A stretch of 64,000 bases of DNA from Adineta steineri. Taxonomy: Eukaryota; Rotifera; Eurotatoria; Adinetida; Adinetidae. Both the position numbers and the translations under genes were made by a program. The notes beneath the pieces are model-generated. The model did not search any database and was not told the DNA's origin. It worked only from the letters and a program-made list of their open reading frames with translations. The stretch lies in the NCBI GenBank assembly GCA_905250115.1, contig CAJNOI010000046.1, forward strand, positions 297,587 to 361,586, read 5' to 3'. This document shows positions 51,055-63,969 of this stretch, one piece after another. Within the stretch, counting starts at the first letter, position 1, and every line of letters starts with the position of its first letter.

Positions 51055-51246
51055 AAATTATATTAGAGACATTACTCGAATTTTTAGTCTTAGATATATA
51101 TCCATCATATTTCTCCTTTTCTCCGATTATCCATCTATCTTTTTTTTTGTATAAGAAATATAACAACAAAGATGTTCTTTCATTTTGTCTTTTGTTTAAC
51201 CAGAGTGTGATTTTGGTATTAGTCTATTTTGTTTATTGCATTACAG
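51055..51246 (+). promoter_or_regulatory. Short intercistronic spacer with trans-splice-like acceptor
   Basis: These 192 bp separate the UQCRH stop from the ATP5F1D start. They contain a long pyrimidine-rich stretch and end in TTGCATTACAG immediately before the ATG. An acceptor with no coding exon upstream is what spliced-leader addition requires. A 5' UTR intron is the alternative. Confidence 0.5.
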
Positions 51247-52261
51247 ATGGCTATGGCTGCTGCCCGTTTATTAATGCGAACTGCAACTGCTAATCGTAAT
51301 CCAGTTTTTCGATTAATGTCAGCACGTACACAAGCTACATCAGCTACACCAGCTCCAGCTTCAGGTTCAGCAGCAGATATGGTTTTTACATTTGCTGCAC
51401 CAAACGAAGTAATTTATGATGACATTTTTAATGAAAAAAATATTTTTATTTATTTAGGTTTTTTATAATCAAGCAAAAAATGTACGGCAAGTTGATATTC
51501 CCACCATGAGTGGTAATATGGGTATTCTCGGTATGAAAAACCAAAAAAAATAAATAGAAAAGATTTATTGAATTTTATTTTTTTCCACTTAGCTCATCAC
51601 GTACCAATTCTTGGTGTTCTTAAACCAGGTGTCGTCTCAGTATTTGAACAAGATGGAAATACCAAAAGATTTTTCGGTAAATAAACTTTGACATCTAATG
51701 ATTATGAGAAGTTAGTAATGATAGTCGTCAAAAGTTAAGTAGAATAGGAAGAAAAACAGGAAATAAACGCTATGTGAATGCAAAAGAATTATTTATTTCG
51801 TCTTATGATAAAATATTGAAATTCAAAGTATCTAATGTATGTTTTCTATATGAAAACTTAGAAATGAATGTAAAGCAGAAGAAGAAGTCGATAGAATTGA
51901 TTATTTAGTAGATATGTAGATTATTCTTATTATTAATATAAAAAATAATTTTTTATGACATTATTCTATTTTTAGTAAGTAGTGGTTCAATTGCTGTTCA
52001 TCCAGATTCAAGTGTTCAATTATTAGCCGAAGAAGCAACACTAGTTGAAAATCTTGATCCCAAAGTAAAAAAGATAACAATGTATGAAAATTTTATTTTG
52101 GTTTTTTTCTTTTCTATATTAATTAGTTAGCCCAAGATGCTTTATCTGAAGCACAACGTCGATTAGGATCAGCTAAAGATGACAAACAAAAAGCCGAAGC
52201 TCAAATTGAACTTGAATGTGCTGAAGCTGCCATCAAAGCAACCTCTGGTGTTTTTCAATAA
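51247..52261 (+). CDS. ATP5F1D: Mitochondrial ATP synthase subunit delta
   Basis: Five exons: 51247-51408, 51458-51530, 51593-51676, 51976-52064, 52127-52261; 180 aa. The N-terminus MAMAAARLLMRTATANRN is a basic, Ala-rich mitochondrial import signal. The mature part starts around DMVFTFAAPNEVFYN and shows the epsilon/delta signature VDIPTMSGNMGILAHHVPIL, then LKPGVVSVFEQDG and SSGSIAVHPDSSVQLL. The C-terminal helical hairpin follows (SEAQRRL, AEAQIELECAEAAIKA). The subunit is part of the F1 central stalk and couples rotation to catalysis in complex V. It sits 192 bp after UQCRH and 158 bp before EPHX1. The ATG directly abuts a splice acceptor. Confidence 0.95.
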
Positions 52262-52419
52262 TTTTCATAGAAAAAAAAATACGAACAGTGTTGTAGTTTA
52301 TCAAGATCATTTAGTTATTTTGTCCGTTTCATTTCATTATTTTTTTTTCTTGCTATTTAATATAAAAACATATATTGAACCCGTATAGATAAATCATATT
52401 CTTTTTTTCTTTTTTCCAG
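52262..52419 (+). promoter_or_regulatory. Short intercistronic spacer with trans-splice-like acceptor
   Basis: These 158 bp lie between the ATP5F1D stop and the EPHX1 start. They end in a pyrimidine tract and TTTTTTCCAG directly against the ATG of EPHX1, repeating the arrangement seen before ATP5F1D. Confidence 0.5.
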
Positions 52420-54002
52420 ATGGGACTTTCACGATTAAATCGTATTATAGCAGTTATTGCTCTCATATTTGCTGTTGTCTATGGATGGAATTATTTATTT
52501 GATGCTCGACGTCCACCATGTTATACAGTTGATGTAAAATATTTTGGCGCAAATATTCCATCATCAAATGATGTAGAAGATTTTTCAATAAAACCATTTA
52601 AAATTCCATTTGAACGATCACAAGTTGATGATATGATTGATCGAGTACGTAAAACACGTTTTTATGAACCACAAATATTGGTTGATAATCGAAATACAAA
52701 TAAATCTACATATGGTTTCAATCGTCAAACAGCTGAAAGTATTCAAGATTATTTAATTAATACTTATGATTGGAAAAAAACTGTTCAAGAATTAAACAAT
52801 TTTGATCATTATAAAACAAATATTGCTGTAAGATTAATTATTTTATTTTTTGTTATGAAAAATATTTTTTTGTTTTGGATTTTTAAGGGTTTAGATATTC
52901 ATTTTGTTCGTATAACACATAATTCGCAAAGAAATGAAAAAAAAGATGCAATTTTATTTTTACATGGTTGGCCAGGTTCATTTCTTGAATATCTTGATGT
53001 TGCTCGTCTTTTAAATTCATCTACAATCAATAATTATGATTTAATCATTCCATCATTACCTGGTTATGGTTATTCAGATGCACCTGTTCGTGCAGGAATG
53101 AGCCCAATACAAATAGCTCGTATTATGCAAAGTTTAATGCAACGTCTTGGTCATAGTTCATACGTTGTATGTGGTGGTGATTGGGGAGCTATCATTGGTA
53201 CAAATATTGCACAATTATATCCTGGTCATGTTCGAGGACTTTTAATAACAATGGTTGCACCAGCTTTAACATGGAAACATTATATACATTTAGCACTTGC
53301 TCATTATATTAATCCATCGATTTTACTCGATTATGATGAACAAGAATATTTAGGAAAACGTTTTGATGCTTCACAATATCTCAAATTTATGTGGTAATAT
53401 AAAAGATATCTCTGGAAATAAAAATCATTTGTCTTTTTTTAAATATATATTTAGGCAAGAAGGTGGTTATTTTCATTTACAAGCTACAAAACCAGATACA
53501 ATTGGCTATGCACTTAATGATTCACCACTTGGTTTAGGTTTGTCAAAATTCATCTTTGAAAGGTTTATTGAGTGTTTTATTTTATTTTATAGCTACTTAT
53601 ATATTGGAAAAATGGTCTCGTTGGAGTAATACACAAAATGATGTTGATCAATCAATGAATTCTGGTTTAGATCGTTTTACACTTGATCAACTTCTCTCCA
53701 ATGTTATGTTATATTGGACAACAGGAACAATAACTTCATCAATGCGTCTTTATTTCGAATATTTTGCTTCAATTTCATCTGGTCATAATGATAAAATTCT
53801 TAATGGTCCATTAGCTGCTTCAGTTCCTGTTGCTATTCTTAATTTTCGTAATGAATTAGCTTATTTACCACGTTCAATTGTACGAGCTAAATATCCAAAT
53901 ATTAAATTATGGGTATTTCATAATTCAGGTGGACATTTTGCTTCCATTGAAAAACCTCAAGAATATTATCGTGACGTTGAAAAATTTTTATTACAACTTT
54001 AA
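52420..54002 (+). CDS. EPHX1: Microsomal epoxide hydrolase
   Basis: Four exons: 52420-52827, 52888-53393, 53455-53537, 53593-54002; 468 aa. An N-terminal membrane anchor ([20 protein letters not shown]) is followed by the EHN domain ([20 protein letters not shown]) and an alpha/beta-hydrolase core. The oxyanion motif HGWPGS lies at 162-167. The nucleophile Asp234 lies in CGGDWGAI and the catalytic His447 in [10 protein letters not shown]. Other landmarks are [13 protein letters not shown] and [17 protein letters not shown]. The enzyme hydrolyses xenobiotic and lipid epoxides at the ER membrane (family knowledge). Length and order match animal EPHX1. As third gene of the same-strand train, its ATG touches an AG acceptor, consistent with leader trans-splicing. 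Confidence 0.95.
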
Positions 54003-54359
54003 AAAACAATCAAAAATTTATCTACAAATTAAAAAATATTTCCATGACATATGTTTTGAACATAGATATAGATGACACTTTCCATTTGATATCTCTCACT
54101 CTTTTTTTTTTGTGAAAATCTCGTCCTATTTTTCTTCTTTCTCTATTGTGTGCTATTGATGATTTTTTGTATGAAAGACTTTATGATTAATTCAGCAACG
54201 TAATGAACTAGTAAGATGTATTCCACTGATAACGTCAAACGAAGAATAAAGCATTTATATTTTCTTCTATATTTTTGTTTATTTTTCTAGATAAATAAGA
54301 AAAACAAGGAAAAATCATAAGATGATATTGATATAGATTTATCGACTATCTCGTCCAAT
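54003..54359 (+). promoter_or_regulatory. Spacer between EPHX1 and RICTOR
   Basis: This 357-bp AT-rich spacer contains an acceptor-like tract TTTGTTTATTTTTCTAG ending at 54290, 69 bp before the RICTOR ATG. It could mark a 5' UTR exon or a trans-splice site. Whether RICTOR belongs to the same transcription unit as the three genes upstream is open. Confidence 0.4.
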
Positions 54360-57300
54360 ATGACGACAGGATTTATACATTTATGTGATCAAATTTTAGC
54401 AGCATCATCGCCATATTTACCATATGATGCATCAAAAAAGCCACTCAGTACTTTGCTCAATGAGATGACAAATTATGTTGCTTCTGGTTGTCGAATAGAC
54501 AGCGAAGATGAATTTATTATCTTTGGGTATAAATTTATATTTAAAAATAAAAAAAATATAAATTAAAATTTTTGAACTTCTTCTAGTCTTCAAATGCTTT
54601 TATTAAGTGATGTAGAACGTGTTCGAGCAGCATCACTTCGTGCTTTACGTTATTCGATTCATCGTGCGACTATATTCGATAAATTTCTTGAATGTCGTCT
54701 AGATTATCTCGTTTGTCGGTGAGTTGATACTGTGGTTTTTTTCTATATATCTATATACAATCAACAATACATTGATTCTATTTAGATCTTTAACTATTGA
54801 TCTAAGAAATGCCCGTGAACGTTTAGAAGCATATAAATTTATACGTCGTTTATTTTTTCTATATTCTCAACGTATACCACATTCATTTGTTTATGTACTT
54901 GATGCTATTGTTGCATCAAGTCATTCAGTATCACTACCACGAACAACAAACTCAGCACCTATTGTAAGATCTGATCAAATGGTTAAATGTTGTCTAGAAT
55001 TATTATGTGAAATAGGTAAGAAAATATTTTATTTTCTTGTACTATATCTAAATAATTTATTTTAGCTTTACAAAATCCACATGTATTACATACATGTCAT
55101 GCAATTAATACAATGTTAAGATTTACTGTTGATCTTGAACAAGATGAACTTCGTGAGAGTATACTTTATGCATTATTACATGCAGTTGATCGTTTTACAA
55201 TCAATGATAATAGTGAACCAACTATTATTGATTCACTTGATTCAAATGGTCCAGCTTGGATATTTGTTGATGAAGGAATGCGTGAACGACATGAATTAAT
55301 TCGAAATATGTTTAGTGTATGATGATTTTTATAAATATTTCTATGATCTTTATTTTGTTTTTCTTTCTTTCATTAGCAATTAGTAGCAATTTTTTCCCTG
55401 TGTGAAAAAGGTACATTGAAAACAGGTGATCGTCGTGCTATGACACCAGCAGCGTAAGAACAAAACAATTAAATATTTCCTATAATAATTTGTCTTGTTA
55501 TTTAATACAGATTTGATAGTTTATTAATTAAAGAACCAGATAAAATAAAAATACTTAAATCAAGTGCATCAGCATTAAGTATAATTTTACATAGTTGGAT
55601 TGGTAAGATTTTAATTCTTAATCCAATATATATTAACCATTAAATCTAAGGTTTTACGGTATTTTGTCAAACAAGAAATTCATCTGTACGTTTACTTGTT
55701 AATTGTTTACTTGTACAATCTGAACCGATGAAAGTATGTATATTTAAAGAAAAAACATACAAACTCATTTTCCTATTATAAATTTATTTAGATAATAATT
55801 CTTGATCTATTTTATGATCTACTTAATCTTGATATTCCAGCTGTCTGTGATAGTTATGAAGCAGCACTTAAATCAATATGTAAAAAATAAAGTTTTTTTT
55901 CCTCCCTACTTATGAATATATGTCTATAGATCAAACGTGGAATTTAACTACATCAGAAGAAGGATATTCATATGTAGCCGGTGAAGGCGCTGCGAAATTA
56001 TCTCGTTTATCAGCTACAAGGTATCTATCTATTTATGCTAACTCTCGCTTTTTATTAAACATTTTTTTGTTCGAGCGCAGTTTTTTTTCTAAATCTTCTT
56101 TTATTATTTATCTGTAGACCGAACTTGCTTGATAGCCATATGGCATTAATGCTTCTTACTTTTATTGATGCTGGCTTTATTGAGGTAATTTTCTTGTAGA
56201 AACAAAACAAATATTTTCCTATTCATTTGTCAAATTCAAAAATTACATTTTTTTTATTATTATCAATTAGGCGATTAGTGAATTAGCGGCGAGTGATAAT
56301 ACCCTATTATCTATTCGTGCAACACTCCTATTAGCAAATTTTATTTGGCTGGTATGTAATACCTTTTTGTATATAAATTAATTTTCCTATTGAATAAATA
56401 CAATAAATTTGAATTATTATTAATAAAATTTTAGTGTAATGAAAATTTACCTGAAGAGCAAAGTTTTCTCTTATTGCCTCTATTAATGGATATTGCTATT
56501 GCAGATGACGATAGTGTAAAACGAAGGTAATTAATTTTCTTTTGTAATATTTATATTCTTTAATGATCTATTTTTTTAATTTAAGTTTTGCAAAAGAAGC
56601 TATGCTTAATATAAATGCATTTTTCGAATTTAAACAACGAACACGTTATATACATTCATTTCAATTAGCACAATTGATATATCATGCTCAACATTTAAAA
56701 GATTATAATACACCAACACAAATTGTTGCTCCAGAAACAAATCGTCGATTATCAATTCCATCAACCGACGATATTGTAAGTATTTTCTTTTGAATAGAAT
56801 AGAATAGAATTGAATAAAAAACAGAGCACGGATGGTTTTTTCATTCTATAACTTATCTTTCTTTTTTTTTAATATCAAATATTAATTTCTTGTGTGTTTG
56901 TGTGTATCCATTATCTAGCCATCTTTCTTAAAATGGTCATTTTCAACACCATTTCGATCGTTAAATGTAAAAAACCTAGAGCAGGAACAAGTGTGGTTTG
57001 TTTTGTGGTTTGTCTTTGTGTGTTTCTCTATATATTTATATTTAACTGGACTCTTCACATTAGATATCTAAAAAAAATAATTTGTTTAACGTTAAATGTT
57101 TGTCTTTAATGCATGGGTGAATGCTATTGTTGTTATTGTTGTTGTACTTATTTTGATGTTTATGCATGATCTGATTGAATGTATTTAAATGAAATTGATT
57201 TTCGATTTTCTTTTATATTTTTCTTATAGTTAATTGCTGAAAAAATCGATGGAAGTATTCGAGATACGAATACATTACAAACGGATAATTATAAAAAATG

Positions 57301-60300
57301 GAATTGGGATTTAATATTAGCTTTATTAAAAGTAAATTTAGTTTTATATAATTGTTAAATATACATAGTTATTAAATAGGATTTTCCAAAACAAGCAGGT
57401 CAAGTGCAAGGCGATCTTTACGAATTGTAAGTTTTTCATTTCGTTTGACGATTTAGTTTATTATTCTCAGTTGAGGGTTTGATGAAAAATATTTGACGAT
57501 AGACAGAATGGAAGTTTGTATTACTGAAACTTAATACGATTTCTTAATAATCATCGTTCATATCGAGATGACAGATTAATAGGTATTATTACCATCTCTA
57601 TTATATTGCATGAAAGATTATTCATATAGAATTGTTTGCACTTCTTTGATATAAATATAATTTGAATTATATCAACATTTAATAGAGTTATATAATTGAT
57701 TTATCTCATATTGTAAATTGATTATCAAATTTAATTGAATTTATTTTTGTAAATTTAGATTTCTTGATAAATTATGTGACTTTTTTAAACCAGAACAAAA
57801 TGATGGTTTCAATGAAATTAAATTAATAGATTCATTATCCGATGTAACTTGTCGTGCTTTATTAGCATTTTCTGATCTTCTAATATATCCGTCTCAAGCA
57901 ACATCAAATAATATTAGAGTAATTAAATTTAAATAAAAAATTCTCTATTAAAAAAATTTATTTCTAGTTGACAGCAAGTAATATTGTTCATACACTTTTA
58001 ATTAGTGTTAGCGATGCATTACAACAAGTAAGATAAATTTAATTTTAATCTAGAAATTATTTATCTTTTATTATATCTATATATAGTCAATTGTTGCAAT
58101 GAAAGAAGGCAATGGACGAGCTTTTATAACAGAACATGATTTATTATTAAAAAATAGTGTTTATTATTATTTATTTCTTGGTCGTTTAAGTAAATCATCT
58201 ATTGGTACACAAGCATTAAATGAAAGTTATATATTTCTTCGGTAGAATTTTTTTTCTTGTATATATATATTATTTGAAATTCGTTTTAGTCTTTCGGAAA
58301 TGTTAAAAATGGATGATGAATTTGCCACATCAGCTATTGTTGCTTTATCTTCATTTAATTATTATTGTGATGGCCCATGCCGGACTTATTTAACTCAAGC
58401 ATTAAAATCATCTTGCACAGTAATTATTAAAACTATTATTATTATTGACTTGATTTTTTTGTTTGTTATTTCTAGACACTTCGTTTGTATAGTACAAGTC
58501 TTCTTCGTGTAATACTTCGTTGCAATCCGGAAAAATTTGGTAGTTGGGGTTTACATCTTCTTGTTTCACAATTACATGATGCAAATCAATTAGTTTTAAT
58601 TGAAACAGCAATTGTTCTTGATGAAGCACTTGAAGATAGAGTAAAAAGATTTATTTTTCTTTTCGTCTTTTTACTATTTTTTTTTTGATTTAAATAGAGA
58701 TTAGTAGATGTATTTTATAAACAATGGTCAACATTTTCTTCAATAAAAAATGGTAGTCGTTATTTATTAAATGTTTATCATTTAGCTACAGCACGTATAT
58801 GTTCAATACCATTTCATCAAACACAATATGATGAAAAATATATGTCAATGGTACGTGAAGAACTTATATTTTGGGATACAGCATATAATGCACACTATGT
58901 TACTTTTATCGAAACAAAATTATTTTCAGCATATTCTGATGGTCCATTATTAACCGATGATTATTTTGAAAGACGTAAATCATCATCAACAAATAAAGCA
59001 CGAAAGAGAATTATAACTGCACATGTTTCATCACATTTATATCGACAATTATGTCTTCATTATGAAGGTTTTCTATTATTACGTGCTGAATCTCGTTTAG
59101 AACAATATGCAGCGGAATTAAAACAACATCGAACGAATTGTATTAATATAGTTGAAACAAAAGCAATTAAAGAAGCACTTTGGGCATTAGCACATACAGC
59201 TAGTACTGAATTTGGTTTTACATGGTTTACGGAAAAAGATTTATTACCAGATTTTTTAAGATTTGCTGAAGAATGTCAAAATTTATCTGTCAGAGGGTAA
59301 GACAAAATTTTCAAACGGAAGAAGAAAATATTTTTTAATAAATTATATTATTTTTAGTACGGCATTTTATGCGCTTAGTTTAATTGCTCAAACCCCAGAT
59401 GGTGCCATGTCTTTAAAGGATTTTGGTTGGGAAACATATCGTGTTCGATCACATTCAATACCACCTTCGTTAGCAATTACTGATGCTTATCAAGCTCCTG
59501 AAAGACGTGTTTCAAGAGCTGGGTTTTCAACATTATCATCACGTAAAAGTGTTTCATTACAAGTCACGCCACCAACAGCATCATCAACAACATTATCATC
59601 CATGAATAGTCATTTAGAACCTATAATAAAACATGATCTAAATGAATCAATATCAAGTGATGGTGTACCATCAGTTCGACTAAATGTAAATGATGATACT
59701 ACATCATCTGATGTTAAATCTAAACGTTCATTAACTTTACCATCAACGATTTCAACAAATTCGAATGATAAACCTGATGTTCGACATGGTAAATAAAAAT
59801 TGATTCTTTTTTTCTTTTCATTTCAAATTGTATATAATTTTAGTTGTTATATGTGAAGAAAGTGGTCCGCCAACACCGACAAATAAAATAGCTACAGTAA
59901 CTTTTCCAGATTGTCTTGAACCCAGTGGTGCTCCATTGCTTGTTAATGTACCTATTCGTCGTTGTTCAAGTATTTCAAAAGAATTAACAAATTCAAGTGT
60001 GTATCGTGATTCTGGTATAGCTAGTGGAGCAACAGGATCATTTTCTGAAGTTGAATATTCTCGTTCACCATCTTATGGAGCACATACAACTCATACACAA
60101 TCTCAATCAGCTGCTGCACAATCAGCAACAGATAGTTTACCACTAGAACGTTTTCGTCCTCGATCAAAATCCGCTCATCAATCAAATGCATTACGGCAAT
60201 CAAATAAATTACAAAAAGTTCCTGAAGTTATCCAGGCTTTACGTGCACCAACAGCTGGCCTTGGTGGTGCTTCAGAACCATCAGCAACTGATGAATTATA

Positions 60301-61878
60301 TCGATCACGTTTATTACGTTGTAATTTTCTTTTAAAACCCGATGCAGCTGGTTATGAATTTGCCCGGCGTGTACAAAAAACTAGTCATGCAACATATTCA
60401 CATTTAGTTAATAGTACTACAAATGAGTCTCATATAGATGATATATCATTAAAAGGAAAAGATGATGATCATGTACTACCATTTAGTAGATATACATCAA
60501 AATTTTATAAGAAAATTTATGAAGCACATGATACTCGTGATTTGCAAATTGATAAATTTTTAACGACGGATGGGTAATCAATTGATTATGATTAGTTCGA
60601 ATATTCTATTTACCTTTTTCATTTTCTTTTTTAATAGTAAATATGCTTCGGAACAACGTGATTTAGATGATGCTGCCGAAGATGGAAATACAGTTTATCG
60701 TGGTTTAGCTGTACCAGTTGATATTCAACAAGTTGTCGAAGTAAGAAAATCTAATTTAATATACAATGAGATCTATGATAATGAATACTTTAACGAGAAA
60801 AAAGATGAGGGCGAATAAGAGCGTTTTTCTACTCTCCAAAATATTTCGATTTCTTGTGTTGGAATATCATCAGGAGACATCCCTCACTTGATGTCAACAC
60901 AAGAAATCGAAATATTATGAAGGGCAGGAAAACGCCCTTAGCCGCCTTCGTCCTTTGTGAGGTGACAGTTCATGACAATGAATTTAATTTTCCTACGATA
61001 AACATCTGTCTATAGTAGACACTCACAGAAAATATCCATATATATTTTATTATTATTTTAAATATTAACCATCTCTTTAAAAGATATCAGATGGTTACAA
61101 TTTAAATTATGAAACATGGTCTGATCTTGTTCGTTCACGTTCACGTGGTAATACAAATGCTGATCAAGCACGCACACGTAGTGCTACTGGCGCATCAACA
61201 AGTTCAGGAGGTAATTATTGATTGTATATTTACATTTCTTGCAAAAAATTATTTTTTTTATAGAATTTACACCATCATCACCTGCAGTTATATCACAAGA
61301 TCAAACTGTAGCTACAACAATAACTATATCAACAAATCAAACTACATCATTGAATATTTGTATGATGTGTATGCGTAATCCAACAAATTCAACATCACAT
61401 GAAAATCCTCATATAACTGTGCAAACAGATTTTGCTGATGTTAAATCATTGGCTAGTCGTCTTATTGCTGCAATTCATGCGGATGAAGTTGAAAAAAAAC
61501 TTTTAAGGTTTAATAAAAACTTTGAGTTTGTTTTATAATTAAAATTAAACAAAAAATGTTTTATTTTAGTTGGAAAGAAAGTCGCCCACAAATATTTGAT
61601 AATATTTGTTTATATTCAGAAATATGTTATATACTAACAATGAGTAGTGTACGTGTTCCTGCTCAACGTTTTCTACATGACTTATTTTCTGATTGTCAAT
61701 TTCAAAAAGTATGTTTTAAATAAACAATTAAAACAAAATTATCTAACTTCTTCTTTTTTTGTGTTTATAGCTTCGTAAACGTCGTCATCATGCTGATGTT
61801 TTAGTTGAACACGATGCTGAAGAAGAAGAAGAAGAAGATGATGATGAAGAAGAATTAGATACTAGTACGAGTTCATAA
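54360..61878 (+). CDS. RICTOR: RICTOR, scaffold subunit of mTORC2
   Basis: I resolve 29 coding exons with unbroken phase, about 1662 aa (vertebrate RICTOR is about 1700). Exon starts: 54360, 54587, 54786, 55066, 55377, 55511, 55651, 55792, 55930, 56118, 56271, 56435, 56586, 56919, 57230, 57380, 57759, 57968, 58087, 58290, 58476, 58698, 59358, 59844, 60638, 61084, 61264, 61570, 61771. Family landmarks: VRAASLRALRYSIHR and RLDYLVCR in the N-terminal HEAT region; ALQNPHVLHTCHAINTMLRF; KKWNWDLILALLKDFP; FGSWGLHLLVSQLHDAN; SHLYRQLCLHYEGFLLL; AIKEALWALAHTASTEFG; and LSVRGTAFYALSLIAQTPDG. The middle (exons 59358-60573) is a Ser/Thr-rich, low-complexity linker where RICTOR is normally phosphorylated. 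A C-terminal NICMMCMRNP segment is followed by an acidic end. RICTOR defines mTORC2, which phosphorylates AKT/SGK/PKC. The exon at 56919-56966 (48 nt) is skippable in frame. Confidence 0.93.
60801..60955. mobile_element. Long imperfect palindrome, MITE-like, in a RICTOR intron
   Basis: A perfect 22-bp inverted repeat, 60840-60861 against 60895-60916, surrounds a 33-bp loop. Outside it the symmetry continues imperfectly: GGCG..TAAG.GCGTTTT..CT on the left (from 60810) matches the reverse complement of the right side (to about 60945). The whole is roughly 150 bp centred on 60878 and is GC-richer than the intron. It has no coding capacity. The shape fits a non-autonomous foldback or MITE insertion; a target duplication was not clear. 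Confidence 0.6.
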
Positions 61879-63553
61879 AAAGCAAAAAGTAGCCATCACA
61901 AAGAAAAAAAACTATATTTAAACAAAGTCTGTCTTCCTTTCTACTCCCCTGTATTCACATAATGTCAAATATTGTCTTTTTTTTGACCGGTGACAATTTA
62001 CCGACACTATTATATATATATTTACATTTTTTACATAAAGAACAGTGAGATTTATTTAATTGATTAACTTCAAAAAAAGAAAACAACATAGTATGAGAAT
62101 TATTTTTTTTTCCTTTCTTTCATAAGCTTCTTTTAATTGTATGAAGTGTGTTTTTTTTTTCTGTTTGTGTGTTTATGTATATTGTCAACATTGATTCCAC
62201 TTTATCTGTTGTTGTTGCACATCTTTTGCAATACCCTCCCTATTTGTTTCCTAGTGGATTTAACAGTAAAACAATAAATTTTGGAGTTTGAAAAAATTTG
62301 AAACAGTAACATGTAGAATTTACTGCTAGTATTCAATGAAATAAATAAACGTATGTTATAGACATAATTAATTTTTATCTAGAAATATCATTTTGTTTTA
62401 TAGCATGTGTCTATAGACAAAAAAGACCAGATAAATGTCATAGAAACATATGTTAGGAATTGATAAAAAAGACACTTTTCTCGATGGTTTGATTCATCTT
62501 TTGTTTTTTTTTGTGATTAATTCAAAGATACGTCGAGTTTGTTTTCAATAAACCTTGATGAATTCATGTTGTCAGATTCGATATTTAGAAACATCAATGT
62601 ACTGAATATGTGTATGCTTAGCTTTTGAAGAAAGGAAAATATTATTTTTTTTCTCTGCTGAATGAATTTAATCAATATTATTACATAAAATATTCATCGC
62701 TGCATTATTAGAAATAGTAGTATTTTTAGATCAATATGCTCGTCGGCGAAGTATTGCTTTGATGAAATGATACTCGACGATATTGATATCAGCGCTAGTT
62801 CCTTCCGATGATATTTTCGTAAACAACCAAAAGTCTCACAGGTAGTTTTAAGGAATGTATACAGACACATGGGACGATCATGGAAAACCATATGATTATA
62901 GTAAATATCGTCAATAATGTAATATGACGTGATTCATAAAATATTTTTCATTGGGAAATTCTTAATATAGATCACAAAATGCATTTGAATACGTGAAATA
63001 ATGGATATGAAATGTTAATTATTTAAATAAAAGAAAGTCATGGCATACATTAAAAAATAATTAAGAATCGTCTTTTATGACATTAAAGAATGAGATCATT
63101 ATTTCAAAAAAAAAAAGAAGAAGAGGATGTATTACCAAGTGTTTAGGATAGATGAGCATGTGAAGTATAATAGAGATAAGAATCCTTATGTTTATAATCA
63201 GACATAATTTAATAGATCGAACAGAATTTTTTATTTCCCATTATATTATATAACAATATTAACCTATACAAAAAAAGAATAATTAAATTGATTCTCGTCT
63301 ACTCTTTTGTATTACAATATCATAATTTCTTATTTTGAAGTATAATATATATTTTAAAAAAATTTCTAATATTTAATTTGTAAAAAATTTCTTTTAATGT
63401 ATTCAACGTTCAAAAAAAAAATTTCTCTCTTATAATTATAATTTATATATATATAAATAAGTGAAAGATTCTTTTTCTCCCTTGGAAATATGAAACAAGA
63501 ACAAACGAAAAAATTAAATTAAATTGGAATGAGAAAAATAAATGAAAAAATAA
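61879..63553. other. Convergent intergenic region, 1.7 kb
   Basis: This AT-rich sequence lies between the RICTOR 3' end (+) and the 3' end of the partial minus-strand gene. AATAAA hexamers occur near 62271 and 62341. A small minus-strand frame at 62694-62891 has no support. Nothing else was recognised. Confidence 0.5.
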
Positions 63554-63969
63554 TCACAATTCCGTTCTCTGAGAAAAAAGAAGCACCGTTTGAGAAGTAT
63601 TGGATAAGGATGAAGATGCAGCTGAATGTCTATGATTATTATTATTATGCGTAGTTGTTGTCGTTGTTGTTTCTAATGATGATGACGATGTATTATTCGC
63701 ATTAATATGCAACGAAAGACGATGTGTAGCTATAGCATCTACGAATACTGATGTAATAGTACGAACAGGCGCTTGTAACGACATAGGAAAATCTGTATGC
63801 AGCTAAAAACAAACATAAAAATCAAAGTTTATTTTAAAAGAAAATAGTGATTTCAATTTTACCGATGTTGTATTTTGTCCATGATTCGAAGTTTGTTGTA
63901 GTGTTGCTCTTAATACAGGTTGTTGATCATTTTTAATTAAATATTCATCAAATGCTTTATTAGTTTCAC
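63554..63969 (-). CDS. 3' end of an unidentified gene (partial)
   Basis: Two exons are visible on the minus strand: 63969-63863 and 63802-63554 (stop TGA), joined by a 60-bp GT-AG intron. The gene continues beyond the window through an acceptor at 63970. The translation contains KAFDEYLIKNDQQPVLRATL, QAPVRTITSVFVDAIATHR, then a Ser/Thr/Asn/His-rich tail ending SQTVLLFSQRTEL. The first exon requires one carried base, so at least one more coding exon lies upstream. No family recognised. Confidence 0.6.

Noticed and set aside
62694-62891. Small minus-strand gene
   Set aside because: There is no family resemblance, splice context or neighbouring coding exon; probably a chance frame.
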